Positions 35,263 to 47,068 of a stretch of DNA of 64,000 nucleotides are shown one piece after another (position 1 is the first letter of the stretch; every line of letters begins with the position of its first letter). The stretch comes from Marsupella aquatica. Taxonomy: Eukaryota; Marchantiophyta. The stretch covers positions 26,412,001 to 26,476,000 of the forward strand of contig OZ316894.1 of the NCBI GenBank assembly GCA_973895155.1, written 5' to 3'. The position numbers were made by a program, and so were the translations under genes. The notes beneath the pieces were generated by a model. That model saw nothing but the letters and a program-made list of their open reading frames with translations, had not been told where the DNA came from and searched no databases.

Positions 35263-36860
35263 AGTCCTGGGGAAAACTCAGGAATGGCTGGGGAATTAGT
35301 TGGAATATACATCAAATTGCTTGTTTTCGGCCCGTCAGGTTAAATCTGGCTTTGGAGGGAACTACAGATTGGGTTAATTGAGGTTGGGTTAATTAATGTA
35401 CAGGGTAATGATGGTTTGGGCTCGGGTTACTAGCCTGTGACCAAAAAGTGAGGAAATGCTGACCGACGGCAGTTTTAGTGAGCTTTCTGGGAACAGGTTT
35501 CAGACTAGAACCCCAGCCCAAACAATCATTATTATATAATCTTGTCCAGAAAAAAGATTATCGGGTAAGACTTTCCGGGCGCAGGGTTATGGAAATGGTA
35601 GCACCTAGTAGAAAAGTTTACACACAGACAATCTCTCTTCCTGACATGAATTATGTTCTTGTAGGAGAGCTTTAGCGCCAGGTTCCATGGGCCAGGCCGG
35701 GAGTGAGGAGTATAGATGTCTGTCATACTGTTTGAGCCACTAATAAGATTGCAACTTTTAGAGGTACCTACCATAGAGGTGGACAAATATACTTGGATAG
35801 TGGGAATACTATTTCCCTCTCACCCCCTTAAATTCCCTGGACAGTAGGAGTGCAGGGCATTCTCCTTGGCTTTCAAGTCCAAATCATTAGGTGTTGAGTC
35901 CGCAAATCATACATATTGAATACTTTGTACACTTTAGAGTACAATATATTTGGGTCACCCCTTGCCCATAAAACCCAGGCCTATTGGTTGCAGTCAGCTC
36001 CTTTCTGAAGTTTTGTTTTTTTGAAAAATAATGTGAAGACTATGTATGTATTCTAATCTCTAGCCCAATGCCACTGCATTGCACACTTCTGTCAAATAGA
36101 AGTGTTGTCAAACAAAAATGTTGACCTTGTGGAATTGTTATGCAAAATTGTTACCCCTTTCTGATCTATTTCAACCCATTTTTTGTTCTCCCTCCTCCCC
36201 TCTGCCCAATTCTGCCCCCCTTTGCAGGTTTACTATAGTAGGTGGCATGCCACATTATGCAGGGGACCTAGGCTAGCAGGTTACCATTGGCATTGATGAG
36301 CTGTACAGGTATGGCCCTTCCAGGTGGCCCATTAGAAAATTCTGTGAACTCCACTTTGACCAACAAAGTTAGTTTAGAATGGGCCCATGCCATGAATGAC
36401 GATCAAAAAGGTCCTAACCAAAGTCATGGTTTGCTGGTCATTGAAGTCCACGGCACTGGTTATGCGCTAATGCATATTTTACAGCGTCTCAATCTTTGTA
36501 CTTCTCTTTTGTAGTCTGGGCTACTGACCATAATTTTTTTTGGCCAAAACTGCGGCCGACACATGGTGTTTGGGCATGCGTAACCAAGGGAAGGTGAACT
36601 TTGAGAGGGCTCGTAACGAGCCGGCCTGCCGTGTACATAAATGCCCGGGAAAAAAGTGTGGTCGCCAACTCAGTGCACTGCACAGTTTCAGTCTGTGTCC
36701 CACACTGCAAAGTCTCGGCCCAACTAAAAGCCCACATCTTTTAACATTTGAGATGACCTAGTAAGTTAAGGATATTTTGACCGGTTAGGATATTGACCTT
36801 CTGAAGTAATTTAAAAAGATAAAAGGGCAAAACCATGAACAACGTTGGGGATGAGAATTC
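35263..36860. other. Intergenic spacer
   Basis: It contains the fourth copy of the 56-63 bp repeat at 35346-35398. No gene was recognised in the rest. Confidence 0.4.
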
Positions 36861-37025
36861 TTTACGGACCCCACTAGAGGTCCCTTCCAAAATTCCTGGC
36901 ACCACAGCATGCCACGTCAACAACAACCGCAACAAACAGGAACGAATTGGTCTCCACAATGAAATTATGCCCACATTCGTGTTTGCGACGGAATTTTGGT
37001 AAAACTAGGGACGCCATGCCGTAAA
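36861..37025. mobile_element. MITE-like element, copy B, with 5-bp target duplication
   Basis: 165 bp, the second copy of the element at 8913-9078. Its ends are exact 7-bp inverted repeats (TTTACGG and CCGTAAA). AATTC lies directly outside both ends (36856-36860 and 37026-37030), consistent with a 5-bp target-site duplication. It has no coding capacity. Confidence 0.7.
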
Positions 37026-39583
37026 AATTCATGTAAACTTGTTTTACAATTAACCGTATTATTTACCTTTAGATAACAAAGTATTGAAGTTGAGATAGAC
37101 AATAACCGTTTTTTCAACCCCTAAATAACGGAATGCACAACATTAAATAATAACAATAACCATTAAGTAATAAAAAAATTAAATGTGTAATCGAAAGTAA
37201 GCACTTGTCACTAGAAACAGTTAAGTAATTAACGTCCACTACAATCCATCCCGCCCGCAATCCAAACTGTAAAACGAGCGCTCCTCCGCGCCACAACCTC
37301 TGCACGAATTCTCGTTGTTGATTTTGATGGTGATGGTGCGGTGAATGTGTGCACACGCAATGTTGAGAGAAACGAGAAGGTGAGAAAGAAGCTGCCCGAT
37401 CGAAGATTCGATAACAAAGAAACCAGAAGAGAGTTCATTTCATAAGGACCAAAAGCAGGAAAAGCAACGATCGCAAACAGAATTGATAAGAAGAAACTGA
37501 AGAACGAAACGATCGAATCAGGAAGAGAAGGACTGCGATTTGAACCTGAAATCAAAACAAAGATCAAAAGAGGCCATGGCGAAGTGAAAGTGTAAAGAGA
37601 GACTAACACAACGCCCTGAGGATCCAGAGAACAACAAAAAATTTAAAGAGAAAATTAAGGATCGAACAAGAAGATATAAAACGCTGTAGAAACACGATCG
37701 GGGCAGAGAAGAGCGGAAAGGCAGCGACCTGATCAGAAGAAAAAGGCAAAAGCAGTTCGATCAAACAAGGTCAACTTTCATTGCTGAATCCTTCTGATTT
37801 TGATGTCTCTCTTCTGATTCTCGATCGAATGTCGGACACCAATGCCCTTCACGGGCGCTCGTTTTGCTTCTTCCTTGCTTCTTCCTTTTTCTGGTTGTCT
37901 TTATGTTTTCCTTTCGGCTCCCAGAGATTGCTTCCCCTCTGTTTCATTTCTTCAATTTTTGATCCCTCAGACAGTTGCTTCCGGATATGATCGTAGCCGA
38001 GATCGTAGCGCTGTCAGCGTTAAGGATTCAGAGTTCTGGAGCCAGTAGCAAATACTAACTCTATGTCCGAATATGGATGAGAGATTTTGAAAGATTCTGG
38101 GAGGGTTCCTCCACAGTGCGCAAGATGTTTCAGGCTTTAGGTTTCTGCCGTGAGCTTCTTGGACCTCTAATTGAGAATTTATGAGGTATCATCAGATGTT
38201 CCAGATTTGGCTTCATAGCTATACGGATTTAGGAATTTACGAACCTCCTAGCGCTGGTCGAGTAGCCTGTGCTTCGGATGTTGGTTCTCAAGTTGTTCTG
38301 CTTAAGGGCTTGACTGTGCTCTTGGGCATCCAGCTCAAGCTCTGAACAGGGAGGGCAATCTTATTTGAGATGGCCGTAGTTTCTAGGCATCAAAATTATT
38401 CACGCTTCTTCGGCTTTATCTTGCTCGGTTGCAGAGACAATCTAAACCTGCGACCTTATCAGATTTTTCAATAGAGGAATCAGTGGCCATCTCACCATTT
38501 TCATTTTGGAGATGCTTATTCGCTTCAGTTTCCTCTGAATAGTTTGGACTTTTGGAACCAGATCAACCCCCTCTACTGCTCCTGTCAGAGTCGGGAATGT
38601 TCTTTTCGCTTCTTACACTCGTCAAAATTGAAATTGGTCTCTGTTATAAGCTTTCTCAAAAGAAGTGACTAGGGCAGAAGCAATAGGTGAACTGCAACCC
38701 GGGACACAGAGTACTGATACTAGACCGTCACAAAGTTTCCTAGGCCAGGCAAACTGAACTGTTTCTTACAATAAAAGAAATTTCGTTTATGCTGCGTTTG
38801 GTTCATACATTAATTGAAATTGGTTTCATGTGGGGAGTTCTGGTCCGCAAAGAACACACCGACCAGGCAAGTAGTAGTTGACCTTGGAGTTGCCTAAAAT
38901 GAGAATACCAGACTGACATGGGAATGAGTGGGGTCTGAGTCGATAAAAATGTCTTAAACAACAGTGTCGCGAAGACAAACTACGAGGACTATTTGTCTCC
39001 ACTTCCTCCATGCAAACAATAGCCACGTCTGTATTTTCTACTTTCTTATGCTGTACTACATATGTGGTTAAACACATAGATTTGCATTGGCGACGTCAGT
39101 CAAGGAGTAAGTGGTGATGTCTGCCCACCCTTGAGCCAATCGAAAGTCACCAGTGCCCCCAACAATGCTATTTCCCTCACAGGAGCTGCAATCCTGTCGA
39201 ACCCCTTGAACAATTTCAGAACAATGTGTTGTATCATGCAAAAATAAATGACAAGTCCCAATAAAGATACCCATTGTCGGAAACATATTTATCTATATCA
39301 ATAACTGTCTACTTTTTAACACATTTTTTATTTGTATCAATAACTATCCACTTTCAATCTCAATCCAATAAAAACAGGTGGGGGTCCATGAACTAATTTT
39401 GTGGTAGGGGTGTAGTGAAAGAATCAGACCATTGTGACACAGTTTCCAAGTCACATATTGAGCGATAGCTTTAGGGGACAATGTTTTTGGTTTTTATAAA
39501 CATCAAACTGATCTATTAGAGAAGATTAGAGATTATAATAGGAAAGGAGGAATAAAGGGAAAGTGGGCGGGAGATAGTTCCCC
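37026..39583. other. Intergenic; no recognised gene
   Basis: AT-rich at the left, then a stretch (about 37250-38050) with more balanced composition and overlapping frames on both strands (37229-37609 minus; 37781-37990 plus). None resembles a known protein. An unannotated transcript or a bidirectional promoter is possible but not supported by any motif I can name. Confidence 0.35.
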
Positions 39584-39723
39584 ATGGTCGTAGATTGCTG
39601 CTCAGTGTTCACTGTTCGTTTCTGCGCAGGGCTCGCTTACACCCTGAGCTCCATGATGATTCCTTTGCTTCTCCGTAATCGGACTGCTGCTCTAAGTTCG
39701 CTCCTCACTGCTTCTCAAGGCTT
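39584..39723 (+). CDS. Candidate first exon of a small unknown gene
   Basis: An ATG in good context (CCCCATGG) opens a frame of 61 codons. A strong donor GTGAGT follows the codons for SQGL. The peptide has a hydrophobic and Arg-containing start (MVVDCCSVFTVRFC, then IPLLLRNRTAAL), which could be a targeting sequence. No further exons or family were recognised, and the region beyond is a minisatellite. Treat as speculative. Confidence 0.18.
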
Positions 39724-39773
39724 GGTGAGTGGTGACGGCCTGAATTGGGTCATTGTTGCTTCTCTGTGATGTG

Positions 39774-40060
39774 CAAGTAGATTGCAATTGAATTTGACTG
39801 TCGGACAGTCGTTGATTGCTTTCGTAACAATGTTAAATTCCATTGGAGTAGATTGCATCTCGACAGAATTGTCAGGCAATTGTCGATTGCGTCCTGGGCA
39901 ATGTCAATCTTGTTTTTCTGTAGGAGTAGATTACAATTGGACTAGATTGTGGGCCAATCATCGATTGCTTTTGTGACACCGTTGATTTCATTTTTCTGTC
40001 AGAGGGAAACTGAATTGTTTAGGCAATGTTAAATTTGCTTCTTGTGGGAGTAGATTCACG
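39774..40060 (+). repeat. Minisatellite with four related units
   Basis: GAGTAGATTGCAATTG-type unit starts lie at about 39774, 39845, 39923 and 40046. They are followed by variants of TCGATTGCxTTxGTxACA and an AATGTTAAATT or CGTTGATTTCA end. The spacing is 71-78 bp for the first three and the last is longer. Non-coding. Confidence 0.6.
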
Positions 40061-40591
40061 CTGGTCTGGTCCGGTGTGGTCTCAAGGGAGATTATAGTAG
40101 GGCAGAGGTCGCACATACTGTCATGTTTTGAGTGTGAAGACCCCTTGAGCAATGGTTTTCTGGAGTAAAAGTTTCCCTTTCGTACGGAGGTCTGATGCCC
40201 ACAAAGCACACCAGCGTTTGCTCCCTTGTGACTCAGTGCAACCCCAAATTCCTGTTGAATTTCTCATAATCTGGACGTTCTGAACGAAGAATGCTAATAA
40301 ATCCATTTATTGGGAATCTTGAGTTCGGTGATCGGTAAATCCCTTTCAGACCACTGCCAAATGGAGGCCTGGAGTAAAATTGGCGGGGGATAATCCTGCA
40401 GTTGTGACAAGATGAAAGAACACTATGCAGATAGAACAATGTTATTGTGAACGACCTCTTACTCTGGCCACGTTGTGGTCCCAGGTCGTCCATTGCTATC
40501 GTGTCTGTGATGAGAGATCTCCAACCTTTAGGATTCCTACTCTAGGGAAGTTCCCTTATAGCTTGATTAGGTTGCGAATGGAGACGAGGGG

Positions 40592-41986
40592 TTAGTTGAC
40601 AAGAACCCCTGCCATGGAGATTGTCGCTTGGCCCCTCAGCAAAACTCTCCCATTTTTTTTGTCCATGTGGAGGGAGAGTATTCCTCCTCGTTTCGATACC
40701 TGTAGTCAAAAGCATCACTTTGACAGGTGAGCAACAGCTTGGGCAGGGCAATACTGATTCGTCATTAGAGACATTGGTGGCTTGCAAGAGACTAATTCGA
40801 AGGAAACATCACGGAAATTTGGCTGCCTTTCATTTTATTTTTTCCGATAACATAAACAAAATCAGATTCACCGTTATGAGCAATTGTATAAGTAAGTCTG
40901 GTGAAAGATCCAGAAACCTGTAACGAACAATTGCTTGAACCAATACGTCTAGCATAGAACGTACCTGGTGAGCCAGTAGATCATACTTTTCGCATCTTGA
41001 TGACCAGTATGGTCCTAGTATACAATGAGCACTTCCTGTGACAGGATCCTGAACGGTAAAATTTGTTAGAAGTAAAGATGAGATCGTACACGTAAAAGAG
41101 GGACATATTGACGTACGTCTGCGTGACTTGGAGACCGGTATTGGTGTGAAAAATCGCATCTTCAAGCCTGATGCAACCCTACCATTTGTAGAGGCGATTC
41201 ATTACTCATCAAATATATCACAAGACAGCACATCAGTGATCAGAGAATACCAACTCAACTCTCAACAGAATTCTGCCTTTTGATTTCGATTGATTACATC
41301 AGAAAGACAGATAGGGAAAAGTGACGTACTTCATTCACGCCAAGTTTTGGAAAGAAGCACCTAGACACAAAGTCGAAACCTGAACCTTCGCCTCCTGGAG
41401 CTATTGCAAGTAAGCCATCACTGTCGCAATTGAGCAATTCTTGCACATTTGGCCTCAGCTTGTCCATATCCTCCCGCGTTTCAAGCTCCATCTTCACAAA
41501 ATTCCAAAGAAAGCCTGACTGTCGGACCAACTGTCTCATATGGACTGAAGGATACACGGGGAAGGATATTGTGTGTGAAGGGCGAGGTTTTCTCAGACAC
41601 CCAATAGCTAAGAGAGTGAATGGAATCTAAGCCCACCTAGAAGGAATTCTGGTCAATGCTGAAGGGACAATTACAGGACCTGTGACCGACAATGTCTAAA
41701 GACATGCCCCAGTTGAAAGAGACTAAAAATGATTTGAAGTTCCCACAGACCCCATCAAGCCATAGTACCAACAACTGATGAAGACTTCCAATAATCGCAA
41801 GTCGCAAATCTAATGAAGTGTGCAGAAAACGCAGGTAGCTAACTAGACAGCAGTTTAAATCCCTCGTCTTCCCCAGTTGTCTAGAGAAATGATCAGCCGA
41901 TATCTGAATTCAGTGTGACAAAGAACTGACGTTGATCAATTTGAAATAGGTGTCCAAACTCAAGTCTGCACCTAGCCTCCTATGAA

Positions 41987-42035
<49 letters not shown>

Positions 42036-43617
42036 ACTCACAATCAGATTATTAGCGGCTTTTGCCAAGGACACAGATGTTGCAGTGCCGAGAGTATCAT
42101 GTAAGGCCATGATATACGATTCAGCAGCTGGTGTCGTTGTTATCCACGGAAAGTTCATTTCCACAAGTTCTCCAAAAGTCTTTGTCTCCTCAGTTCGAGT
42201 TTGAGCACCACTCTCTTTTGGTCCGACCAATCGAGTTGATAAAAGGCCGCCCTTTGTGTGGAAGAATATGGTACACGTCTTGTCAACAATCCCGCTATGA
42301 TAAAGGAGATGAGCAGATGCCAAGGTTGCATGACCACACAGACTAACCTGCGCAGCATTCGCATTTAGTCTCATTATTATTTCCACACCAACTACGGTGC
42401 TGAAAGAGATCTACTAGTTGCTTCAAGAAACTGGTCCGAACCTCAAGTAATTTCAAAGAAAAAACCACGTCTTCGATGTTTCACCCTGAAAAACATAGGT
42501 GCAGTGCTTGACTTTCTTTTCATTTGACCTCAAGGTTGAGTACTCTAGGACAAAACAGCCAGTAGCTTCATTTCAATGAGACTTTACGTGAGCACGGCGT
42601 AGCATATACGGAGGTATGCTACGCCGTGCACATTAGTGATTCTTGCACAACAAACTGTGCATATTAGTGATTCTTCAGTTAGAAAATTATACATGATCAT
42701 GTAAGCGATAGTGCTTGATGAAGTCTGTACTGAGCAGACCTTATACACGCTCAGGAATTGAACTCTTCGAACTGAAGCTATGTCATGAGCAACAACGTCC
42801 CTCAACGTCGAGTCAGCTTTTTGGGCCCTGGGCAGGTGCAGTTGAGAGAAAGAAAGTTTTCAAGTCGGTACGCACCTCAGTTGTAGGAGTGAACCACCGT
42901 AGGTCATACTCATGAATCACATTTTCAAGTTCCCCATGTGTGTCGGAATCATGTTTGCTGTCCACTTTCTCTCCATTTCCTTCTTTCTTTTGGGACGTCT
43001 TGTCCGTCTTTACAATATAAGCTGTTTCAGATAGGTTGAACTCAGCCGCAACACGTTGCAACCAGTCGTCGTCTTTCCATTGCGTGAGCAGAACCACAGC
43101 TGCAGGGTTACCTTTACAGTTCTCCCCAACAAAAGCATCGACCTGCCATGCAAGTAAGTAGTAAGATCTAATTGACTAACCAACCAGTGGACACATTATT
43201 TTCCTCTGCCCAAAAACATTGAAAACCTTAGCCATTGTACTACTATTTTGAGAAATCCAGCTGGGCTTTACATACTTCTCCGGCAATCGAAGGAAGAGAG
43301 TCGATTGCAGCAATTGTTCACAAATTCATAGTACTCGACACTCACATGTGATATTAACAGAGGGCAATTAGGAATGGTCACATCGTATAAACCCTATTTC
43401 AGTCGCTGTACCGAGAGGCCTTCAATTCCAAGAAGGAGTTCATGAGCAAAAGTTTTATCCTCTTATCAGTACACACCATCTGAAGAAGCAGGAAACTTAC
43501 AACAGCGTATTCGATGGAGTCAGACGATCGAAACAGCGATTCGAAAGCTTTCGCCAGCGGACGATCACTTCCCAACGCCATTACTACTTTGACTCTGTCA
43601 CTTCGGATCTCTTCCAA
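40592..43617 (-). CDS. PhzF-family isomerase-like protein
   Basis: Six exons on the minus strand: 43617-43501, 43142-42876, 42347-42042, 41491-41330, 41048-40965, 40699-40592. Phase is kept and gives 347 aa. PhzF-like proteins have two matching halves with the active site between them; plant members have unknown substrates. Seen here: VDAFVGENCKGNPAAVVLL at residues 40-58, NLSETAYIV with the catalytic-type Glu78, CGHATLASAHLLY in the first half, EDPVTGSAHC at 284-293 and GRVLLRGQAT near the end. A charged insert of about 30 residues (86-115, Lys/Glu/Asp/His-rich) and an N-terminal extension of about 35 residues make it longer than typical (about 300 aa). The exon 4 acceptor (GTGAAG) is the least certain boundary; the phase supports it. 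Confidence 0.92.
41991..42034 (+). repeat. (AG)22 microsatellite in PhzF intron 3
   Basis: An uninterrupted AG dinucleotide run begins 7 bases inside the intron from the exon 3 donor. On the coding strand it is a long CT tract just after the donor. Confidence 0.95.
42592..42629. repeat. Perfect 15-bp hairpin in PhzF intron 2
   Basis: GCACGGCGTAGCATA (42592-42606) and its exact reverse complement (42615-42629) flank an 8-base loop TACGGAGG. It is followed by two copies of ATTAGTGATTCTT. The stem is much more GC-rich than the intron around it. Confidence 0.85.
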
Positions 43618-45500
43618 TGCTCAAGCACCTAATGTCCGCAGTTTGTTGCTTGCAAGCGACTCCTCAACTACAACCAACAGCTGAGACTTCAACCGAATTC
43701 AGAGACACAATGTCATTCCTCCTTCTGCAGCCAACAATCAAATGAGATTTATATCGTAAGAAGTACATCCCCAAAATCTCACCAGAAGATACCAACAATT
43801 AAGCTTATCAACGAAAACAGTATCTACTTTTGTTGTCAAGAAACTTGGGGAACTGCGAAATGACGGCCAAAAATGTGCACAAATAGAGAACGACAACGAA
43901 GCATAAAAAATTGTAAAAGCTGGGTTAAGTATAGATTGACACGAGAAAGTCAAACGATGTCAGCCAGATAATTGCATGAAATTACAAACAGAAGTGCAAC
44001 AGCTCCTCAATCAAACGAACGGGTGCTGAACAGCAAAACGCAGAGTCCAGAATTACGAAAGCCAAATCGCCAAAGAGTTCGAAAGCTAACGAAAATGACG
44101 AAGAGTGAGAAATTAACCCCCAAGCTTGTAACGTGCATTCTCATAGACAGGGAAGAACATAATTCCAAACCTGCCTAAGTGACAGTCACTGAAACTTAAG
44201 ACGTACGTAATCCTTGTGCTGGAATGCATTTGTTCGTGCCCTGCCCCTGCGGTAATAACTTTTAATACGTGGGACGGTGCAACAAAAGGAGTTTACCACA
44301 TCTCACAGGTCCGTTTTTTCTGGACTTGTATTATGAAGAAACGACCTGCAGATAACAGGGCATTACCAGCATTACCGGCCATAACGCAGGAAAATTAGGG
44401 CATTAGCTGGAGTTTTTTTGGGCTATTATTGCCCATAATGCCCTCATAACAGGGCGTCAATACACATTAAAGCCCAGGAGATTGTTTGTTTTTACTGAGT
44501 AGGGGAAGAATTTCATAATGCCCCATGCTAGTCTGGATTGTGCATTCCTCTCTGAAAAAAATTCAAAGAGAAAAATCACAAAAGGCATTAAGTGCTAGGT
44601 GCAGCCCTCTCGCCAGGGCATTGTGAACGATAAAGCTCAAGGCAGTTTGGATATTTTATCCTGTGAGGGCTTTGGCTTTATGTCTAACATGCGTTTTGTT
44701 ATCATCTTGTTTTCTGTTAAGAATAGTACACTGTCCATTCTAAGATTTGTGAAAGCCTTGGACAGCATGTGGAGGGCATTCCCAAGTTTTGCTGTGAATA
44801 AGAGCTCTAGAACATACAAACCCAAAATACAGGGAGGGCTTAAATGTTGGAAAAGAAAAGAGGGAAACTGCCAATGAAAGTTTAGCGGGGAAAACCCTCA
44901 TTTATAAACACCAGCCATGACAGTTGGAACATAGACAAAAAAATCCTTACCACTCACCCTGACAAAGCCTAGACCCTTACTACAATCCTGCCTCAAGATT
45001 TCTCAATATTTACTTTGTGTTCTAAAGAAAAGTCTTTTGTTTTTGTCTGAAAAGAAAGTGACGAATGTACAAAAATGGCTAAACATGGTACAATGGAGAA
45101 ACCTCAAATTAGGTCTAGAGAGGACAAAACACTAACCTCAAAAGAAGAGTGAACACTCAGCCCTCAAAAGGACAATGGATGACCTGGAATACCTCTAAAG
45201 AAGAAAAGCTAAGAAAATGTGTCCCTGCAGAGTGTGATGGCCTAATGGTACCCAAGGGAAGTGGAAGTACTTTCCTGGTAAAGTACTTAAACTTCTTATT
45301 TGGGGTAAAGTAGATTATTCCCTTGCAAAGTGAGGGCTCTAGATGGACAGGAGTGTTGTACTTCCATCTGTCTATGCAAGGAGAAGTCCCCAGGCACAAG
45401 GTGTACCACCATGACCCTCCCACACGCCACTAGCACACCCATACACAACCCACAACGCCACCCATGAACCAGAACATGTCTGCAAAGGTGCAGCCATCCT
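43618..45500. other. Upstream region of PhzF-like gene and intergenic spacer
   Basis: The part next to 43617 should contain the PhzF-like promoter. Between 44350 and 44460 the words GGGCATTA and TAATGCCC recur in both orientations, a weak inverted-repeat region. No gene was recognised. Confidence 0.4.
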
Positions 45501-45598
45501 CCCATCCTCCCAGAATTGTGCCAAGGCAAGTGTTTCAATCATAGGTAGTCCCATCCTCCCAGAATTGTGCCAAGGCAAGTGTTTCAATCATAGGTAGT
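45501..45598 (+). repeat. Perfect tandem duplication, 49-bp unit
   Basis: The unit starting CCCATCCTCCCAGAATTGTG at 45501 is repeated without change at 45550. The identity indicates a very recent event. Confidence 0.9.
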
Positions 45599-45649
45599 GG
45601 AGCAAAGCTACCCGCACCAGTCTGACTAACATTTTAGTGGCTCGGTCTA

Positions 45650-46032
45650 AGAGCATCCGCACCAGTTTCCAGGTGGGGTGCTGCCAAACTCAAAATTTGC
45701 CCAAAGGTTGTCGGGCCTGCATCTGGGTTTAGGTCCCGCGCTCAAGTCATGCTGCACCAGTGCCTGCTAAAGGAGGCCTGGAAATCTTCAAAGATGTGTT
45801 GAACAGGCGAGGCAGGTTTTGGATCGTAGATGGGTTTTCCAAGAACCGTCAAGCGCGGTTTTCAGACTGCCAAAGGGGGCCGATATAGCAGTCAGCAAAC
45901 AAGTATAGCTTGTGGCCTGAAAAGCGTCTAGCAATAGCAGCGACAAGTGCAACAGGGGAAATGACCAGGACCTGGGAAAAGCAAGCTTTTACAAGCCCAA
46001 TGCCTTTTGGCAGGCACTGGTGCGGATGCTCT
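45650..46032. mobile_element. MITE-like element with 17-bp perfect terminal inverted repeats
   Basis: AGAGCATCCGCACCAGT at 45650-45666 is the exact reverse complement of 46016-46032. The element is 383 bp and contains no meaningful open frame. The GAGCATC-type terminus resembles ends of some plant non-autonomous DNA transposons, but no clear target duplication is visible (left flank GTCTA, right flank ATGAA), so the superfamily is not assigned. A related CCGCACCAG word also lies just outside at about 45612. Confidence 0.75.
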
Positions 46033-47068
46033 ATGAATGAGAATGTAAACAGAAAAAGTCTCCTTTTTGGTGGTTCTTTCTCACAAACGAGAATCTAATT
46101 ACAGGACATCTCCTGGTGGTTGACGTAATAATAATGACAGTGCGCAGACACAAAATTGACAGGGTCAAAGTTTGAATCTGGGATCTGATGATGCTAGCCC
46201 AAGTCCCAACCCGCAGATTGCATCTACGTGCCTAGGAAGACCAGCTATGGATACTTGTACAGAAATAAATTAGTCTTAAGCTTCGAGTCAGAGAAGTACA
46301 CATTAAACCAGTTTGAGAATTTGAGAGCTGGACCATGGTAAAAAATCTGCTGGAAATGAGAATAGCAAATGAACTCGCATGCATCGACGTTCACAGGAGA
46401 GGGTCACCTTTTCACCCTACCTTGCACGGAGTATTGAAAATGATACGTGCAATGCTCAAAACAGGTCCTGCTGTGTTTACAGCTTGTCAGAAACACGAGT
46501 GTTCTCGTTTCTACTAACACCTCCCTTTTTCTATCATTATAACATACAACATACCCAAAATAAGCCATCACGAATTTCTTGTGGGAGATAAATAAGCAAG
46601 ATCGTGTTTGGGACACAGACCATGACATGGCTGAATGGGGAGGCTAGAAATCTCAACTTCACTTCCCGGAGGACCTTTCAATCGCCCATTTTCAAAACCA
46701 AACATTTGTGCTCCGAGATTAGCGAGCTTCCACTTCAGTGGATACCTACCGTAGCCGATAATATCTTCCCGCCGCTCTGTTAAAAACTATTCATGTAGAC
46801 AGGCATTTAAACCTGGATTGATCCAAATAAACAACTGACGTGGAACAGTATAGAAATTCACTGTGATGTGTAGCTTTGAAATCACCCTAAAACAATGGGG
46901 TCCACAGAAAAAGGAATCCAGTTCAATCGGTTCAGAATATCTTCAGAGTGCAGCTTCCTGCTGTTATAAATTATCCAAACTAACAACTAAGGCAAAGAAT
47001 TGTACATGTACCACTGACTAACTATAAGTACACCTTGGTCTATAAATTGACAACACTTAATACTTACA
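46033..47068. other. Spacer and 3' flank of the YSL gene
   Basis: No gene recognised. The part next to 47069 is probably the YSL 3' UTR. Confidence 0.4.

Noticed and set aside
34891-35343. Overlapping 81-108 codon frames on both strands in the C-rich island
   Set aside because: They are Pro/Arg- or Gly-rich products of simple sequence, open in several frames at once, with no domain.
44350-44460. Possible MITE built from GGGCATTA and TAATGCCC words
   Set aside because: The inverted matches are short and broken, and no consistent ends or target duplication could be drawn.
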